Source of the DNA: CAZDDB01 sp963843285
GTDB lineage: Bacteria; Acidobacteriota; HRBIN11; JAKEFK01
Assembly (NCBI GenBank): GCA_963843285.1
Contig: CAWJJO010000009.1
Coordinates: forward strand, 30,612-94,611
Length of the DNA: 64,000 bases
Direction of reading: 5' to 3'
The translations under genes were made by a program, and so were the position numbers. The notes under the pieces were generated by a model. The model worked only from the letters and a program-made list of their open reading frames with translations, was not told the DNA's origin and searched no databases. Positions 24,217 to 33,094 of this stretch are shown here, piece after piece (position 1 is the first letter of the stretch; each line of letters opens with the position of its first letter).

Positions 24217-24735
24217 TCAAAACAAAATTGGATTCGGAAAGGTTTGCTCGATCAGATCGCGATACTTCTTCAAATCAATTTGAGGCAGGGAGGCAAACGA
24301 TTTGAAGCCGCGATCGTATTTCTGAAAAGTGGTAAGGTACTTTTCGGCGTACGCACGGTCCCGTTCGTTCATATACGGGCTTGATTTTTCGATGGAGATG
24401 TTGTGATAACGCAAAAGCCAGGCGATCTGATCCGGCACATGATCCTTGAGTCGCGAGTAGATAATTTCTCTATGGCAGAATTGATAGACGACCCGATCCA
24501 GACCGGCGCCGTCGTTAGATTCGCCGATCGGCGCTGCGGTACACAATACATTCTCAGGCAGCTCGTCCGTCAAAAGCACGACCTTTCCAACGTCATGGAG
24601 CAGCGCCGCCAGAAACAGGTCACGCTCCGAAATTCCATCCTGCTCCATCGCAGCCAACACCTGCTGCACATGTTCATATTGACTGGTGCAGTAAAGCGAT
24701 GCCTCTTCTTTGAATTCATCCATTTCATGGACCAC
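24217..24735 (-). CDS. HD-fold protein resembling myo-inositol oxygenase
   Basis: A 172-residue protein with the mixed-valent diiron HD-domain pattern of myo-inositol oxygenase. The six MIOX metal ligands each have a counterpart in order: His22 (QYEHVQQ), His47-Asp48 (LLHDVGK), His88 (FCHREI), His111 (LLRYHN) and Asp141 (FQKYDRG). MNERD before the last ligand and PDQIAWLLRYH also fit MIOX. The N-terminal ~75 residues of the eukaryotic enzyme, including the lid that contacts inositol, are missing, so substrate may differ. Start is a GTG at 24735 with no clear ribosome site; the true start could lie elsewhere. MIOX oxidises myo-inositol to glucuronate. Confidence 0.65.
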   Translation of the reverse strand: MVHEMDEFKEEASLYCTSQYEHVQQVLAAMEQDGISERDLFLAALLHDVGKVVLLTDELPENVLCTAAPIGESNDGAGLDRVVYQFCHREIIYSRLKDHVPDQIAWLLRYHNISIEKSSPYMNERDRAYAEKYLTTFQKYDRGFKSFASLPQIDLKKYRDLIEQTFPNPILF

Positions 24736-24828
24736 GCAAGACTGCGTCCGAATATTATAGCAAGTCTTAAAAAATGAGGTGAGTTAGAATGGATTCGGGT
24801 ACTGTCCTAAGTTTGTGTTGCTCGTTTC

Positions 24829-24906
24829 TCCCCCTTATGAAGGGGGGGATGAAAGTGGGGGTTGTCTTCCAACCTCCCCTTACTCCCCTCCTTCATAAGG
24901 AGGGGA
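24829..24906. repeat. Long imperfect hairpin, CCTTATGAAGGGGG family
   Basis: CCCCCTTATGAAGGGGGGG at the left and CCTCCTTCATAAGGAGGGG at the right form the ends of a ~78-base imperfect inverted repeat with GGGGGTTG/CAACCTCCCC near the centre. The same words occur at 26424-26515 and 35346-35370. It lies downstream of the serine hydrolase gene; the gene-free gap 24736-24979 holds nothing else I recognise. Confidence 0.65.
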
Positions 24907-24979
24907 AATGCCACCGACGGGTATCATACTGTTGTTGACTTCCTGGATCATGAATGGTTCGAGCGGGTCGCCCCTACCA

Positions 24980-26479
24980 TCACGGTTGTAGGTTCTGGAT
25001 CCAACCACGGAGCTTGCTTGCTATCGTTTCGGCAGATGGTGGATCGTAATTGGACATCACGACGAGGATGTAATCGTGCCGAGGAAATGTTTCGATTGCG
25101 GCATTCAGTCCCGGAGCGCCGCCGGCTAATCCGAGACCAGGAAGTTCCTTTTGACCTGAAGGATCACCGTTTCCGTTTCCGAAAGGCAGAGTGAATTTTC
25201 CATCCTTTAATGCAAGGACAAACTTCAACAAATCCTGCGCAGTCGAGTATCCACCCCCGGCAGCGCTTCCCCGCGCCGGCATCAACAGAAGATGGTTTCG
25301 GAACTGCGGTGAATCGGGTTGGTCCCCGTTATAATGATGGGTGTAACCCGTCGCAAGATTGGGTACTTCCTCATCTACGCTGTAATGCCCGGAGTGGGTC
25401 ATTCCGGCTGGCTGATAGATGTGCTCGCGGATGTAGCCGTAGTAATCCTGCCCTGAAAGTTTTTCGATAATTTCTCCCAGCATCACGTAACCTGCATTCG
25501 AGTAGCGCCGGTTTGTTCCGGGCTCGAACTCCAGTGGATGACTGATAAAAAGCTGGATGAAGTCATGATTGCTCACCAACTTGTCTTTGGAAATTGCGAT
25601 GTATTCGGCGCCGAAGAAATCGCCAAGCCCGGAACGGTGTTCCAGCAGCTGGCGGATCGTGATTTTGCTTGCCTTGTCTTTCGGAAAATCAGGCAGGTAT
25701 CGATCGATCGTATCATCCAGAGAAAGCTTTCCTGCTTTTGACAACAGAAGGATCGCAGCCGCAGTAAAATCCTTATTGATGGAACCGATATTGAAAATGG
25801 TATCCACTTTGTTTGGGATCGCGTATTTTTTGCTTGCCATACCGTAAGCCTTTTCAAAAACAGGTCTCCCATTCTTTGCCAAAAGGACAACGCCCGAGAA
25901 CTCATCTTTTGCAACGCGATCGGCGAGATACTTCTCGATGGATGGAATCAATTGTGCTTCGGGAAGTGATTCCGCCGGACCTTCATCCAGTCCCGTTGCC
26001 TGATCGATACTTATGCCTAGAAGGCCGTGCGGCGGATCTTTCTCAAATTCGAAATTGAATTGCAGCCACTCCCCTTTTCCCGAACGGGCAAGAATGGAAA
26101 AATTGCCGTTTCCCGTATTAAGGACCTTTTGAAATTCGATCGTTCCAATTTGGGAACGAACTTCATGATATCTTGCCATCCGCTGGTCTTTCGAACGTTT
26201 TTGCAAAACCTGCGATGCCATATGTTCCTGCTGAAAGCGGTCCATCATGGCGTCGTCACCTGAGTTGAAGGCTTCAATATAGGAAGCGACGGCCTTCCCT
26301 TGCTCCGTATCCGGAAGGCGCTTTACCGCGGAAATTTCCACTTCACTCCAGGAATTCAAATTTGTAATCAGAATCATTACGATACTTAGAACCAGTATCC
26401 TGCTACTGAGGTATGAGTTGTGATCCTCCCGCCTTATGAAGGGGGGAGTAGAGGGGGGTTGGGAGGATTTTCGAGACAA
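24980..26479 (-). CDS. Serine hydrolase, beta-lactamase/PBP4-like family
   Basis: The C-terminal ~330 residues are a class-C beta-lactamase-like serine hydrolase: the S-x-x-K nucleophile motif in NIGSINKDFT, Tyr-Ser-Asn in YSNAGYVML, LLEHRSGLGDF and the C-terminal LAGGAPGL where the family has H/KxG. The N-terminal ~190 residues carry an export signal (about LVLSIVMILITNLNSWS) and an NTF2-like domain (KAVASYIEAFNSGDDAMMD). The extreme N-terminus (MSRKSSQPPSTPPFIRRED) is translated from the repeat at 26424-26515, starting at a TTG; the natural start has probably been altered by that repeat and may be nearer 26400. Likely a secreted esterase or peptidase-type hydrolase. Confidence 0.82.
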   Translation of the reverse strand: MSRKSSQPPSTPPFIRREDHNSYLSSRILVLSIVMILITNLNSWSEVEISAVKRLPDTEQGKAVASYIEAFNSGDDAMMDRFQQEHMASQVLQKRSKDQRMARYHEVRSQIGTIEFQKVLNTGNGNFSILARSGKGEWLQFNFEFEKDPPHGLLGISIDQATGLDEGPAESLPEAQLIPSIEKYLADRVAKDEFSGVVLLAKNGRPVFEKAYGMASKKYAIPNKVDTIFNIGSINKDFTAAAILLLSKAGKLSLDDTIDRYLPDFPKDKASKITIRQLLEHRSGLGDFFGAEYIAISKDKLVSNHDFIQLFISHPLEFEPGTNRRYSNAGYVMLGEIIEKLSGQDYYGYIREHIYQPAGMTHSGHYSVDEEVPNLATGYTHHYNGDQPDSPQFRNHLLLMPARGSAAGGGYSTAQDLLKFVLALKDGKFTLPFGNGNGDPSGQKELPGLGLAGGAPGLNAAIETFPRHDYILVVMSNYDPPSAETIASKLRGWIQNLQP

Positions 26480-26515
26480 CCCCCACCCAACCTCCCCCTT
26501 GATAAGGGTGAGGGG
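26424..26515. repeat. Long imperfect hairpin, CCTTATGAAGGGGG family
   Basis: CCTCCCGCCTTATGAAGGGG and AACCTCCCCCTTGATAAGGG form the ends of a ~92-base imperfect inverted repeat with GGGGGGTTGGGAGG opposite CAACCCCCACCCAACC. It overlaps the apparent 5' end of the serine hydrolase. A related copy is at that gene's other end. Confidence 0.65.
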
Positions 26516-26705
26516 TCGCTCGCCGAATCTCCGTTACAGGACACGAGAACTTTTCTTGTGATCATCATTTCTCTCCTTGGATGCATTGAATTCTAAATCG
26601 GATCGGCCCGAAAGTGTTTAAGAAAATGCAAAGGAATTGTTAACAATGTAAATTCTTCCTCTATTCCGAGCCATCGGCGCTCAGGAATGTTAGAATTTCT
26701 GAATC

Positions 26706-28502
26706 ATGAAACGGCGTCTTGTACTGCGCACCGCGGTGATGCTGCTGATTCTACTGGTCGGTTCGCTTGCGTATCTACAATATTCGTGGCTTGGGCTTCT
26801 CAGCAACAGCGAGCAGGACAGAATGCGCGCCAATCTGCAGACCTCGGCGCAGCGTTTCGGCGAAGACTTTGACCTGGAGCTGACCCGGCTGTTCAAAGCC
26901 TTTCTGCCGGTCGATCCCATGGATCCACAAGCGGAAGCAACTCTAAATGGGATTGTCGAAAGCTGGCGGAAATCTCCACATCCGCAATTGCTGGAGAATA
27001 TTTACTTGATCATTCCGCAGGGCGGCACTCTGGAGCTGAGACGGTGGAATCAGACCCAATGCAGGCTTGAACCTGCTTTGTGGGAGCAAGACTTTTCGGC
27101 AATTCGGAAACTTTGTGTAGACAGGAAACAACAAGTGGATCCTCAAGCTTCGCTTCCGGTATTGCGCGGTTTCCCGGCGCTCTTGATTCCGGGCGCAAAG
27201 ACACGGCGTGAATTGGTTACTCTAGATGAGAGCGGCTGGACGCTGCTGGTGCTCCACCGCGATTTTCTAGAGCGCAAATTGATTCCTGAGCTTACCAAGA
27301 AATATTTCACAACAAATGGGGAAGTCCTTTACGATGTTGGCATCGTTGACCGGTCGAATCCGGGAGCTTTGCTTCTTGGCTCACGTCCGGGGTTGAAACC
27401 TGGCGATATGAAACAGCCGGAAGCGGTAGCGAATATCTTTCGTTTACAGCTGGACAATCTTCTGCTGGAAGAAGTTTCCGTCACGTCAAGAGATCCCAGG
27501 CTGCCTCTTCAAAGTGATGTTCGCGAAAAACAAACGGTCCTGCTTCGCACTATGCCGCAGAGTCCATCCGCTGAAATGAAAACGGGCACGACGATCCTGA
27601 AAAAAGAGGGAACGAAAACAGTCCACACCTTCCAGGTTCTGACACCGGATCCGGTGCGCCAGGCGCTCTTTCAACATCGGGCGGGTTCCCTGGAAGAAGT
27701 CGTGAGCCGCATTCGCCGTCGAAATCTCCTGGTCAGTTTTTCCATAATGCTGTTGCTGACTGCAAGCATTTTGTTGATCCTGCTGGAGGCAAGACGAGCT
27801 CACAAACTTGCGATCCAGCAAATGAACTTCGTCGCCGGAATCTCGCACGAGCTTCGCACGCCATTATCCGTCATCCGTTCGGCAGGCGAAAACCTGGCGG
27901 ATGCTGTTGTGGATGATCCTGAAAAGATCCGCCGTTACGGGGCGGTCATCCGGGATGAAGGAAGGAAGCTGACTGAAATGATCCAGCAAGTTCTGGATTT
28001 TGCCGGGATTCAGTCGGGACAGAAACGCGAGCGAGGCTGGATTTCCGTCCCGGAACTTGTCGCGAAAGTTGTCGGGAATTCTCTTCAACCCGAAAAGGGA
28101 ATGATTGAAACAGAGATTCCGGAGAATCTCCCATTGATTCTGGGAGATCGTCTTGCGCTGGAATCGGCGCTTGGCAATCTGGTGGACAACGCGCGGAAAT
28201 ACTCGACTGGTGTCCGGATCGAAGCGCACGAAAGACAACATGGTTCTATTCCCGAAGTGATTCTAAGTGTGCAGGATCGCGGCCCCGGAATCGATCCGGA
28301 AGATCTTTCTCATATCTTTGAGCCGTTTTATCGTGGAAGAAATGCGAATCAGGTCCATGGAACGGGTCTCGGCTTGAGTGTGGTGAAACAGGTAATTGAA
28401 TCTCACGGCGGTAGAATTACCGTGGAAAGCAACGCGGGAAACGGTTCCTGCTTTACGATCTATCTGCCGGGAAAATCAGAACTGGCTTCAACGCAAGCAT
28501 GA
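26706..28502 (+). CDS. Sensor histidine kinase
   Basis: A 598-residue membrane histidine kinase. A transmembrane segment at about 10-30 and a second at about 345-365 (LLVSFSIMLLLTASILLILL) enclose a ~310-residue extracytoplasmic sensor that I cannot classify. The HisKA domain has the phospho-acceptor His381 in FVAGISHELRTPLSVIRS, and the HATPase domain shows NLVDNARKYS (N box), DRGPGIDPED (G1), FEPFYRG (F) and GTGLGLSVVK (G2). There is no clear HAMP domain. Its stop overlaps the ATG of the response regulator gene, forming a two-gene operon. The stimulus is unknown. Confidence 0.94.
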   Translation: MKRRLVLRTAVMLLILLVGSLAYLQYSWLGLLSNSEQDRMRANLQTSAQRFGEDFDLELTRLFKAFLPVDPMDPQAEATLNGIVESWRKSPHPQLLENIYLIIPQGGTLELRRWNQTQCRLEPALWEQDFSAIRKLCVDRKQQVDPQASLPVLRGFPALLIPGAKTRRELVTLDESGWTLLVLHRDFLERKLIPELTKKYFTTNGEVLYDVGIVDRSNPGALLLGSRPGLKPGDMKQPEAVANIFRLQLDNLLLEEVSVTSRDPRLPLQSDVREKQTVLLRTMPQSPSAEMKTGTTILKKEGTKTVHTFQVLTPDPVRQALFQHRAGSLEEVVSRIRRRNLLVSFSIMLLLTASILLILLEARRAHKLAIQQMNFVAGISHELRTPLSVIRSAGENLADAVVDDPEKIRRYGAVIRDEGRKLTEMIQQVLDFAGIQSGQKRERGWISVPELVAKVVGNSLQPEKGMIETEIPENLPLILGDRLALESALGNLVDNARKYSTGVRIEAHERQHGSIPEVILSVQDRGPGIDPEDLSHIFEPFYRGRNANQVHGTGLGLSVVKQVIESHGGRITVESNAGNGSCFTIYLPGKSELASTQA

Positions 28503-29191
28503 AACAAATCTTATTGATTGAGGATGAATCCGGTCTTGTCCTGACTCTGACTGACCGCTTTCGAAAAGAAGGTTACATAGTCGAAACAGCAATCACAGGC
28601 GAAGATGGACTTCGCAAGGCCCTGGATACATCGTTCGATCTGATCGTTCTAGATTTGATGCTGCCCGGCAAAAACGGTTGGGACGTTTGTCGTGATCTAC
28701 GCAAGCGGAATGTCCACATTCCTGTCCTGATGCTGACCGCGCGCGGACAGGTGGAAGATAAAGTCACGGGATTGAAACTTGGGGCCGACGACTATCTCAC
28801 CAAGCCGTTTGAAATGGCGGAGTTATTGGCCAGGATCGAGGCTCTGTTGCGACGTTCGATCCTGGCGCCGAATGAACGAAGACAGGGGACAAGCGCGTTC
28901 GGGGATATCCAGATCGACTTCCGGAGCGCGGAGGTCTACAGAAAAGGAGAGCGCGTGGAACTCTCTGCGCAAGAGTTCCGGCTGTTATCCTATTTCATCC
29001 GGCATGCAGGAGCCGCTCTTTCACGCAATGAGCTGCTCGATGAAGTGTGGGGTTACGACTCTATTCCATCTACCAGAACTGTAGATGTCCACGTGTCCTG
29101 GTTGCGCCAGAAGCTGGAGCCCAATCCGCATCACCCCCGTTACATAGTTACTGTTCATGGCCTTGGCTACAAGTTCGTGATGCCCGCCTGA
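28499..29191 (+). CDS. OmpR/PhoB-family response regulator
   Basis: A 230-residue regulator with a receiver domain (acidic pair in IEDE, phospho-acceptor Asp52 in VLDLMLPG, conserved Thr in MLTARG and Lys in LTKPFEM) and a C-terminal winged helix (VELSAQEFRLLSYFIRH, TVDVHVSWLRQKLEPNP, TVHGLGYKF). It should be phosphorylated by the kinase encoded just upstream, with which it overlaps by four bases (ATGA). Targets are unknown; the genes on either side are on the opposite strand or unrelated. Confidence 0.95.
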   Translation: MKQILLIEDESGLVLTLTDRFRKEGYIVETAITGEDGLRKALDTSFDLIVLDLMLPGKNGWDVCRDLRKRNVHIPVLMLTARGQVEDKVTGLKLGADDYLTKPFEMAELLARIEALLRRSILAPNERRQGTSAFGDIQIDFRSAEVYRKGERVELSAQEFRLLSYFIRHAGAALSRNELLDEVWGYDSIPSTRTVDVHVSWLRQKLEPNPHHPRYIVTVHGLGYKFVMPA

Positions 29192-29196
29192 CAGCG

Positions 29197-29212
29197 GTAG
29201 GGGCGACCCTAC
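29197..29212. repeat. Short hairpin between convergent genes
   Basis: GTAGGG-GCGA-CCCTAC makes a perfect 6-bp stem in the gap between the response regulator and the convergent TPR gene, overlapping the latter's last bases. The words GTAGGGGCGACCCT recur in the larger inverted repeat at 45374-45450. Confidence 0.5.
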
Positions 29213-30051
29213 ATCGGGAAGTGCATACGATCCAGCAGCGCTCGAAAGCGCGGATCGGAGCGTACTGCATCCCAGCGCGGGTCCGTTTTGAGCCAGACCA
29301 TACATATAGAGTTCCCATCGTAAGCCTTCTGCAGCCACAGAAGCGCCTGATCGTTTTGTCCGATACTCAAATCAATGAGCCCCCTTTCATATGGACAGAC
29401 ATAACGGTGCTTTGAAATCTCATCAACCTGTAGGATGACTTGTTTTGCATCCTCCGGATGCCCGGACCAGCCATAGACCTGTCCCAACACACACAAAACG
29501 AGAGGGCTATCGTCCAATTGAGCCGCGCGTTTCGCAGAGGGAATTGCGTCGGCAAACTCGCTTTTGGCAGCGTAACTCAATGCCAGATTGGAAAGAAGAA
29601 TTCCGAATTTCGGATCGATTTCCAGGTCCTTCTTGTACGTTTCGATTGCCTTGTCGTATTCGTTATGAACGTAAAGACCCAAACCGCAATCGTTATAGAT
29701 GACCGGAGAAAGAGGGTCGAGTTCCATAGCTCTTTTGAAATGAGTTTCGGCGTCCTTGCTTCTCCCGATTCCGGATAGAAAAACCCCGTACATGTCGCTG
29801 GTCATGGAGTACCCGGGACTGAGTTGAAGGCTTTTTTGAAAATCTTGTTCGGCGCCAGTCCAGTTGTAATCCAGAAAAAAGCGAATGATTCCCAGCGAAG
29901 CGAATGCTTCCCCCAAATTATCGTTCAATTCGAGCGCCTTCAGTGCAGCAGCTTTTCCCTTCGGCAGAGTCTCGGTTGGAGGCAGATACCAATCAGCCAG
30001 GTCTGCCCGCCGGAGGCGGGCGCTACAAACCGCGGAATTCGATTTTTTCAC
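29209..30051 (-). CDS. TPR-repeat protein, 5'-truncated
   Basis: A 280-residue stretch of tetratricopeptide repeats (KALELNDNLGEAFASLGI, SLQLSPGYSMTSDMYGVFL, RAMELDPLSPVIYNDCG, DLEIDPKFGILLSNLA) ending DPRWDAVRSDPRFRALLDRM, the usual C-terminus of large kinase-TPR or CadC-TPR proteins. It begins abruptly inside a repeat with LADWYLPPTETLPKGKAAAL, where relatives have hundreds more residues. The first ~17 codons, from a GTG at 30051, are translated from the palindromic repeat at 30005-30033. Only the C-terminal half of the original gene remains, so it is probably non-functional or a protein-interaction remnant. Confidence 0.7.
   Translation of the reverse strand: MKKSNSAVCSARLRRADLADWYLPPTETLPKGKAAALKALELNDNLGEAFASLGIIRFFLDYNWTGAEQDFQKSLQLSPGYSMTSDMYGVFLSGIGRSKDAETHFKRAMELDPLSPVIYNDCGLGLYVHNEYDKAIETYKKDLEIDPKFGILLSNLALSYAAKSEFADAIPSAKRAAQLDDSPLVLCVLGQVYGWSGHPEDAKQVILQVDEISKHRYVCPYERGLIDLSIGQNDQALLWLQKAYDGNSICMVWLKTDPRWDAVRSDPRFRALLDRMHFPM
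30005..30033. repeat. GC-rich hairpin with CTACAAACCGC tail
   Basis: GCCCGCC-GGA-GGCGGGC forms a 7-bp stem and is followed by GCTACAAACCGC. The same tail follows hairpins at 34774-34791, 58139-58166 and 60782-60810. It lies at the exact 5' boundary of TPR homology. Confidence 0.65.
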
Positions 30052-30059
30052 AGCTTCGG

Positions 30060-30103
30060 AGACCTGCGGCCCATAATGCAGATGGGACGCCTGCGCTCCA
30101 TTA
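30060..30103. repeat. Dispersed repeat copy (CGCCTGCGCTCCA family)
   Basis: GACCTGCGGCCCATAATGCA followed by GGGACGCCTGCGCTCCATTA closely matches the arm at 41947-41992 (CTGCGACCCATAATGCACGC then GACGCCTGCGCT). It fills the gap between the TPR fragment and the dipeptidase gene. Confidence 0.6.
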
Positions 30104-31393
30104 GTTTTCCGAGGTTTTTAGTTTTTCGAGGTCAAATTGCAGCGGAGGTCTTTCCTTTTGCATTTGGGCGGCAACCTTTTCGCATTCCCTCAGAACACGC
30201 AACACGTTCAGCCCGGCGATTTTCGCAATATCGTCTTTCGAATATCCGCGTCTTAACAGCTCCGCAAGAAGCGCCGGATAACGGGAAACATCCTCCAGAC
30301 CTTTCGGAGTACTGCTGATTCCGTCGAAATCAGATCCAATTCCGATGTGATCGATCCCCGCAATTTTCCGGGCGGCATCGATATGGTTCGCCACCTGCTC
30401 CAGAGTTGCGCCGGGATCCGGATGCGTTTCCTGCCACGCCTTCAGCTCGCGCCTTACTCTTTCAGGATCCTGGGGATATAACGTTTGCAATCGTTTTTCT
30501 TCACCGGCTTTTACCGCCGAATACTGCCTCGCATCTTCGGATACAAACGCGGTCGCAAAGTTTATCATTACAACCCCACCATTTTGTGGAAGTCGTTTCA
30601 ACACATCATCCGGCACGTTTCGAGGATGTCCGGAGAATTCCAGCACCGATGAATGAGAAAAGATGACGGGCGCTCTCGCAACGTCCAGCGCATCGTTCAT
30701 GGTTTCCGGTGAAACGTGAGACAGATCCACCAGCATTCCGATCCAATTCATCTCTAGAACGACCTGTCTTCCGAAGTCGGTCAGCCCGCCATGTTCCGGC
30801 TTTGCAGTAGCAGAATCGGCCCAGTCCGTATTCTTCCAGTGTGTGAGTGTCATGTATCTCGCGCCAGTTCGATAGAGGTCACGCAAGACAACCAGCGAGT
30901 TATCGATGGCATGTCCGCCTTCGATTCCGATCAGACACGCAATCCTGTGCGCCGCATGGATTCTTTCGATATCATCGGCAGTATAGGCCATCTCAAATAC
31001 GTCCGGATAAAGAACGCTCAAAGTTTGCACAATATCGATCTGTTCCAGAACAGCTTTGATGGCTTCCAGCCCCTTCACTTCTACGGGGATATACACGGAC
31101 CAGAACTGTCCTCCCACACCGCCTTCCTTCAATCTGGAAATGTCGGTGTGCATCGGCGTTTCCAATGCCAGCAGCCTGGTATCTTTTCGCAGATCTACTC
31201 TGTCCAGATGTCCCTGGAACTTATCGCGAATAATCCAGGGCAGATCATTGTGTCCGTCAATTAGTGGAACTTTTTGCAGGATTTCGCGGACCTCACGCAG
31301 CAATTTTTCATCCGGAGCCTTCTGGTCATCTGCGGAACAGGGCAGCGATACAAACAAAAGCAGAACAAGAAATCTGGAAAAGTTGGTAAGCAT
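30101..31393 (-). CDS. Membrane dipeptidase (peptidase M19)
   Basis: A 430-residue exported zinc dipeptidase of the renal-dipeptidase family. A signal peptide (MLTNFSRFLVLLLFVSLPCSA, possible lipobox LPCS) precedes the enzyme. Metal ligands are visible as DGHNDLPW (His-x-Asp) near residue 47, the bridging Glu in IGIEGGHAID, His in VDLSHVSP and His in VIFSHSSV; GSDFDGI holds the C-terminal Asp. It hydrolyses dipeptides, often with a D-residue at the C-terminal side, in the periplasm. No ribosome site is obvious. It is a single minus-strand gene divergent from the DUF2254 gene. Confidence 0.93.
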   Translation of the reverse strand: MLTNFSRFLVLLLFVSLPCSADDQKAPDEKLLREVREILQKVPLIDGHNDLPWIIRDKFQGHLDRVDLRKDTRLLALETPMHTDISRLKEGGVGGQFWSVYIPVEVKGLEAIKAVLEQIDIVQTLSVLYPDVFEMAYTADDIERIHAAHRIACLIGIEGGHAIDNSLVVLRDLYRTGARYMTLTHWKNTDWADSATAKPEHGGLTDFGRQVVLEMNWIGMLVDLSHVSPETMNDALDVARAPVIFSHSSVLEFSGHPRNVPDDVLKRLPQNGGVVMINFATAFVSEDARQYSAVKAGEEKRLQTLYPQDPERVRRELKAWQETHPDPGATLEQVANHIDAARKIAGIDHIGIGSDFDGISSTPKGLEDVSRYPALLAELLRRGYSKDDIAKIAGLNVLRVLRECEKVAAQMQKERPPLQFDLEKLKTSEN

Positions 31394-31564
31394 GCGGTTT
31401 AATTTACCATGAAAACGCCGCAGTCAAACCGGATTGCAAGAAGATGGCGTTGCTCCTCCGAAGCGGCGTTAGAATTCGTGAATCACTTAGCTTACAATGT
31501 TACAGCGGTGACAATTCCGGGTTTCGATGCAGGAAAATCCTGGGACGACGAAAGGCGGTGACAG

Positions 31565-33064
31565 ATGAAACACAATGCGGTTCTTCTGATCCGAGGCGTG
31601 ATATTGATGGCGGCGGTCATGCTGCTCATCATGACGGCAAACATGTTCTTTGATCTCAATGCAATGCGTTATTCTTTTGTGGATCTGTTCACTTTGAATG
31701 CATCGGAGGCGCGTCATCTCAGCAACGCGCTCAACCGCAACTTCAATCAGCTCGTGGCAGTTGCCTTTACAACAGTCGCGATCGCTGTGCCGCTGACGGC
31801 AAATCTGTACTCACTGAAGTTCGTGGAATTCTTCATCAAAGATCGAGTCAATACTGCAGTTCTTACCTTTGTTGTTTTTGCCAGTCTCAATAACACCTGG
31901 GTGGCCTGGGGCATTAAAGATAATTTTGTACCGGTTTTTCAACTACATCTCTCGCTACTGTTGGTGATCACCGGTTTTGCCGTGCTGTTTCCCTACCTTT
32001 ACTATGTATTCCGTTTCCTGCATCCCCACACCCTGGTCGTGCGCATGGAAGAAGAAGTCATCCAACAATTTCATGCAGCGGTCCGTCATCCCAGACGCGC
32101 AGCACATTACGCGGCCGAGGTAGCTGAAGGTATCGAGAACCTGTCCAATATTACTGTGCGTTCGATCGACCGCCTCGATCGCAGCACCGCTATCGAAAGC
32201 ATTCTGAGCATCGGTCGCCTCTTACGCGCTTACTGGCCGGTCAAGGAGCAGATGGCGCCTGCGTGGTTTGTCGCGAATGACAATTTCTTCCTGGGTTTCT
32301 CTTCGCCGGCCGTAGAGGAGTTCACGCAGAGTCGCAATTGGGTAGAGATGAAATTTTTTTATCAGATGCGACAAGTGATGAGAGCGGCGATTTCCAAGAC
32401 GCACGATGTCATCAGCGTAATCGCCAAGACATTCCGAAGACTGGGTTCGGATGAGGCAGCCCGGCGCGATGCATCGGTCTGTGAGATGGTAATGGAATAT
32501 TTCAATACCTTTGTACGATTCTCAATCCAACATAAGGACGCTCGTTCTGTATTTATCATCTTCGATGAATACCGGAATTTTGTTGTGGCGCTCAATAAGG
32601 ATTTCCCAGACCTGGCGTTGGAGATCGCGTATTACTTCGAGTACTACGGCGGCGTGGCGCGCGACAATCAAATGACCTTTGTAGTCGAATCCATCGCGCA
32701 TGATCTCGGCGCGATTGTGCGCCACGCCTGGGAAAATCAGGCGCCCAACCGCGAAAAGCTGCTCGAGCGATTCCTGCACTACGATTCGCAGGCGAAACTC
32801 CCGCTGCCGGGAGTGAAAAAAGCGCAGGCTCTGCTCGCGAGCTATTTTCTTCAGACCGATCATCGCGAACCCGTTAATCTCATTCGGAAGAGCTTTATCG
32901 GCCTCGATCAGTACTTCATTCAGAACATTGCCGATGACCTGATGCACGTGAAGCGAGAAAAATACTGGGAAATCAATGAAAGACGAATGAACATGGATTT
33001 CACTCCAGCCGCACAGCGCGAAAAACTTCAGCAGTTCTTCGCCGATCTGCCTGAAGAAGAGTGA
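31565..33064 (+). CDS. DUF2254-like membrane protein
   Basis: A 499-residue protein with four hydrophobic segments in the first 160 residues (two hairpins near 8-30 and 60-160) followed by a long, mostly helical cytoplasmic region. The pattern resembles DUF2254 membrane proteins, whose function is unknown. The cytoplasmic part has no enzyme motif that I recognise. GGCGGTGA precedes the ATG at normal distance. It is convergent with the substrate-binding protein gene. Confidence 0.6.
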   Translation: MKHNAVLLIRGVILMAAVMLLIMTANMFFDLNAMRYSFVDLFTLNASEARHLSNALNRNFNQLVAVAFTTVAIAVPLTANLYSLKFVEFFIKDRVNTAVLTFVVFASLNNTWVAWGIKDNFVPVFQLHLSLLLVITGFAVLFPYLYYVFRFLHPHTLVVRMEEEVIQQFHAAVRHPRRAAHYAAEVAEGIENLSNITVRSIDRLDRSTAIESILSIGRLLRAYWPVKEQMAPAWFVANDNFFLGFSSPAVEEFTQSRNWVEMKFFYQMRQVMRAAISKTHDVISVIAKTFRRLGSDEAARRDASVCEMVMEYFNTFVRFSIQHKDARSVFIIFDEYRNFVVALNKDFPDLALEIAYYFEYYGGVARDNQMTFVVESIAHDLGAIVRHAWENQAPNREKLLERFLHYDSQAKLPLPGVKKAQALLASYFLQTDHREPVNLIRKSFIGLDQYFIQNIADDLMHVKREKYWEINERRMNMDFTPAAQREKLQQFFADLPEEE

Positions 33065-33094
33065 AGCCCTATAGCACAGTTACTCGGGAAATCA

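Noticed and set aside
24829..26515. CRISPR array or tandem repeat array
   Set aside because: The repeats are few, palindromic and far apart, with genes between them and no regular spacers; no cas genes are in the window.
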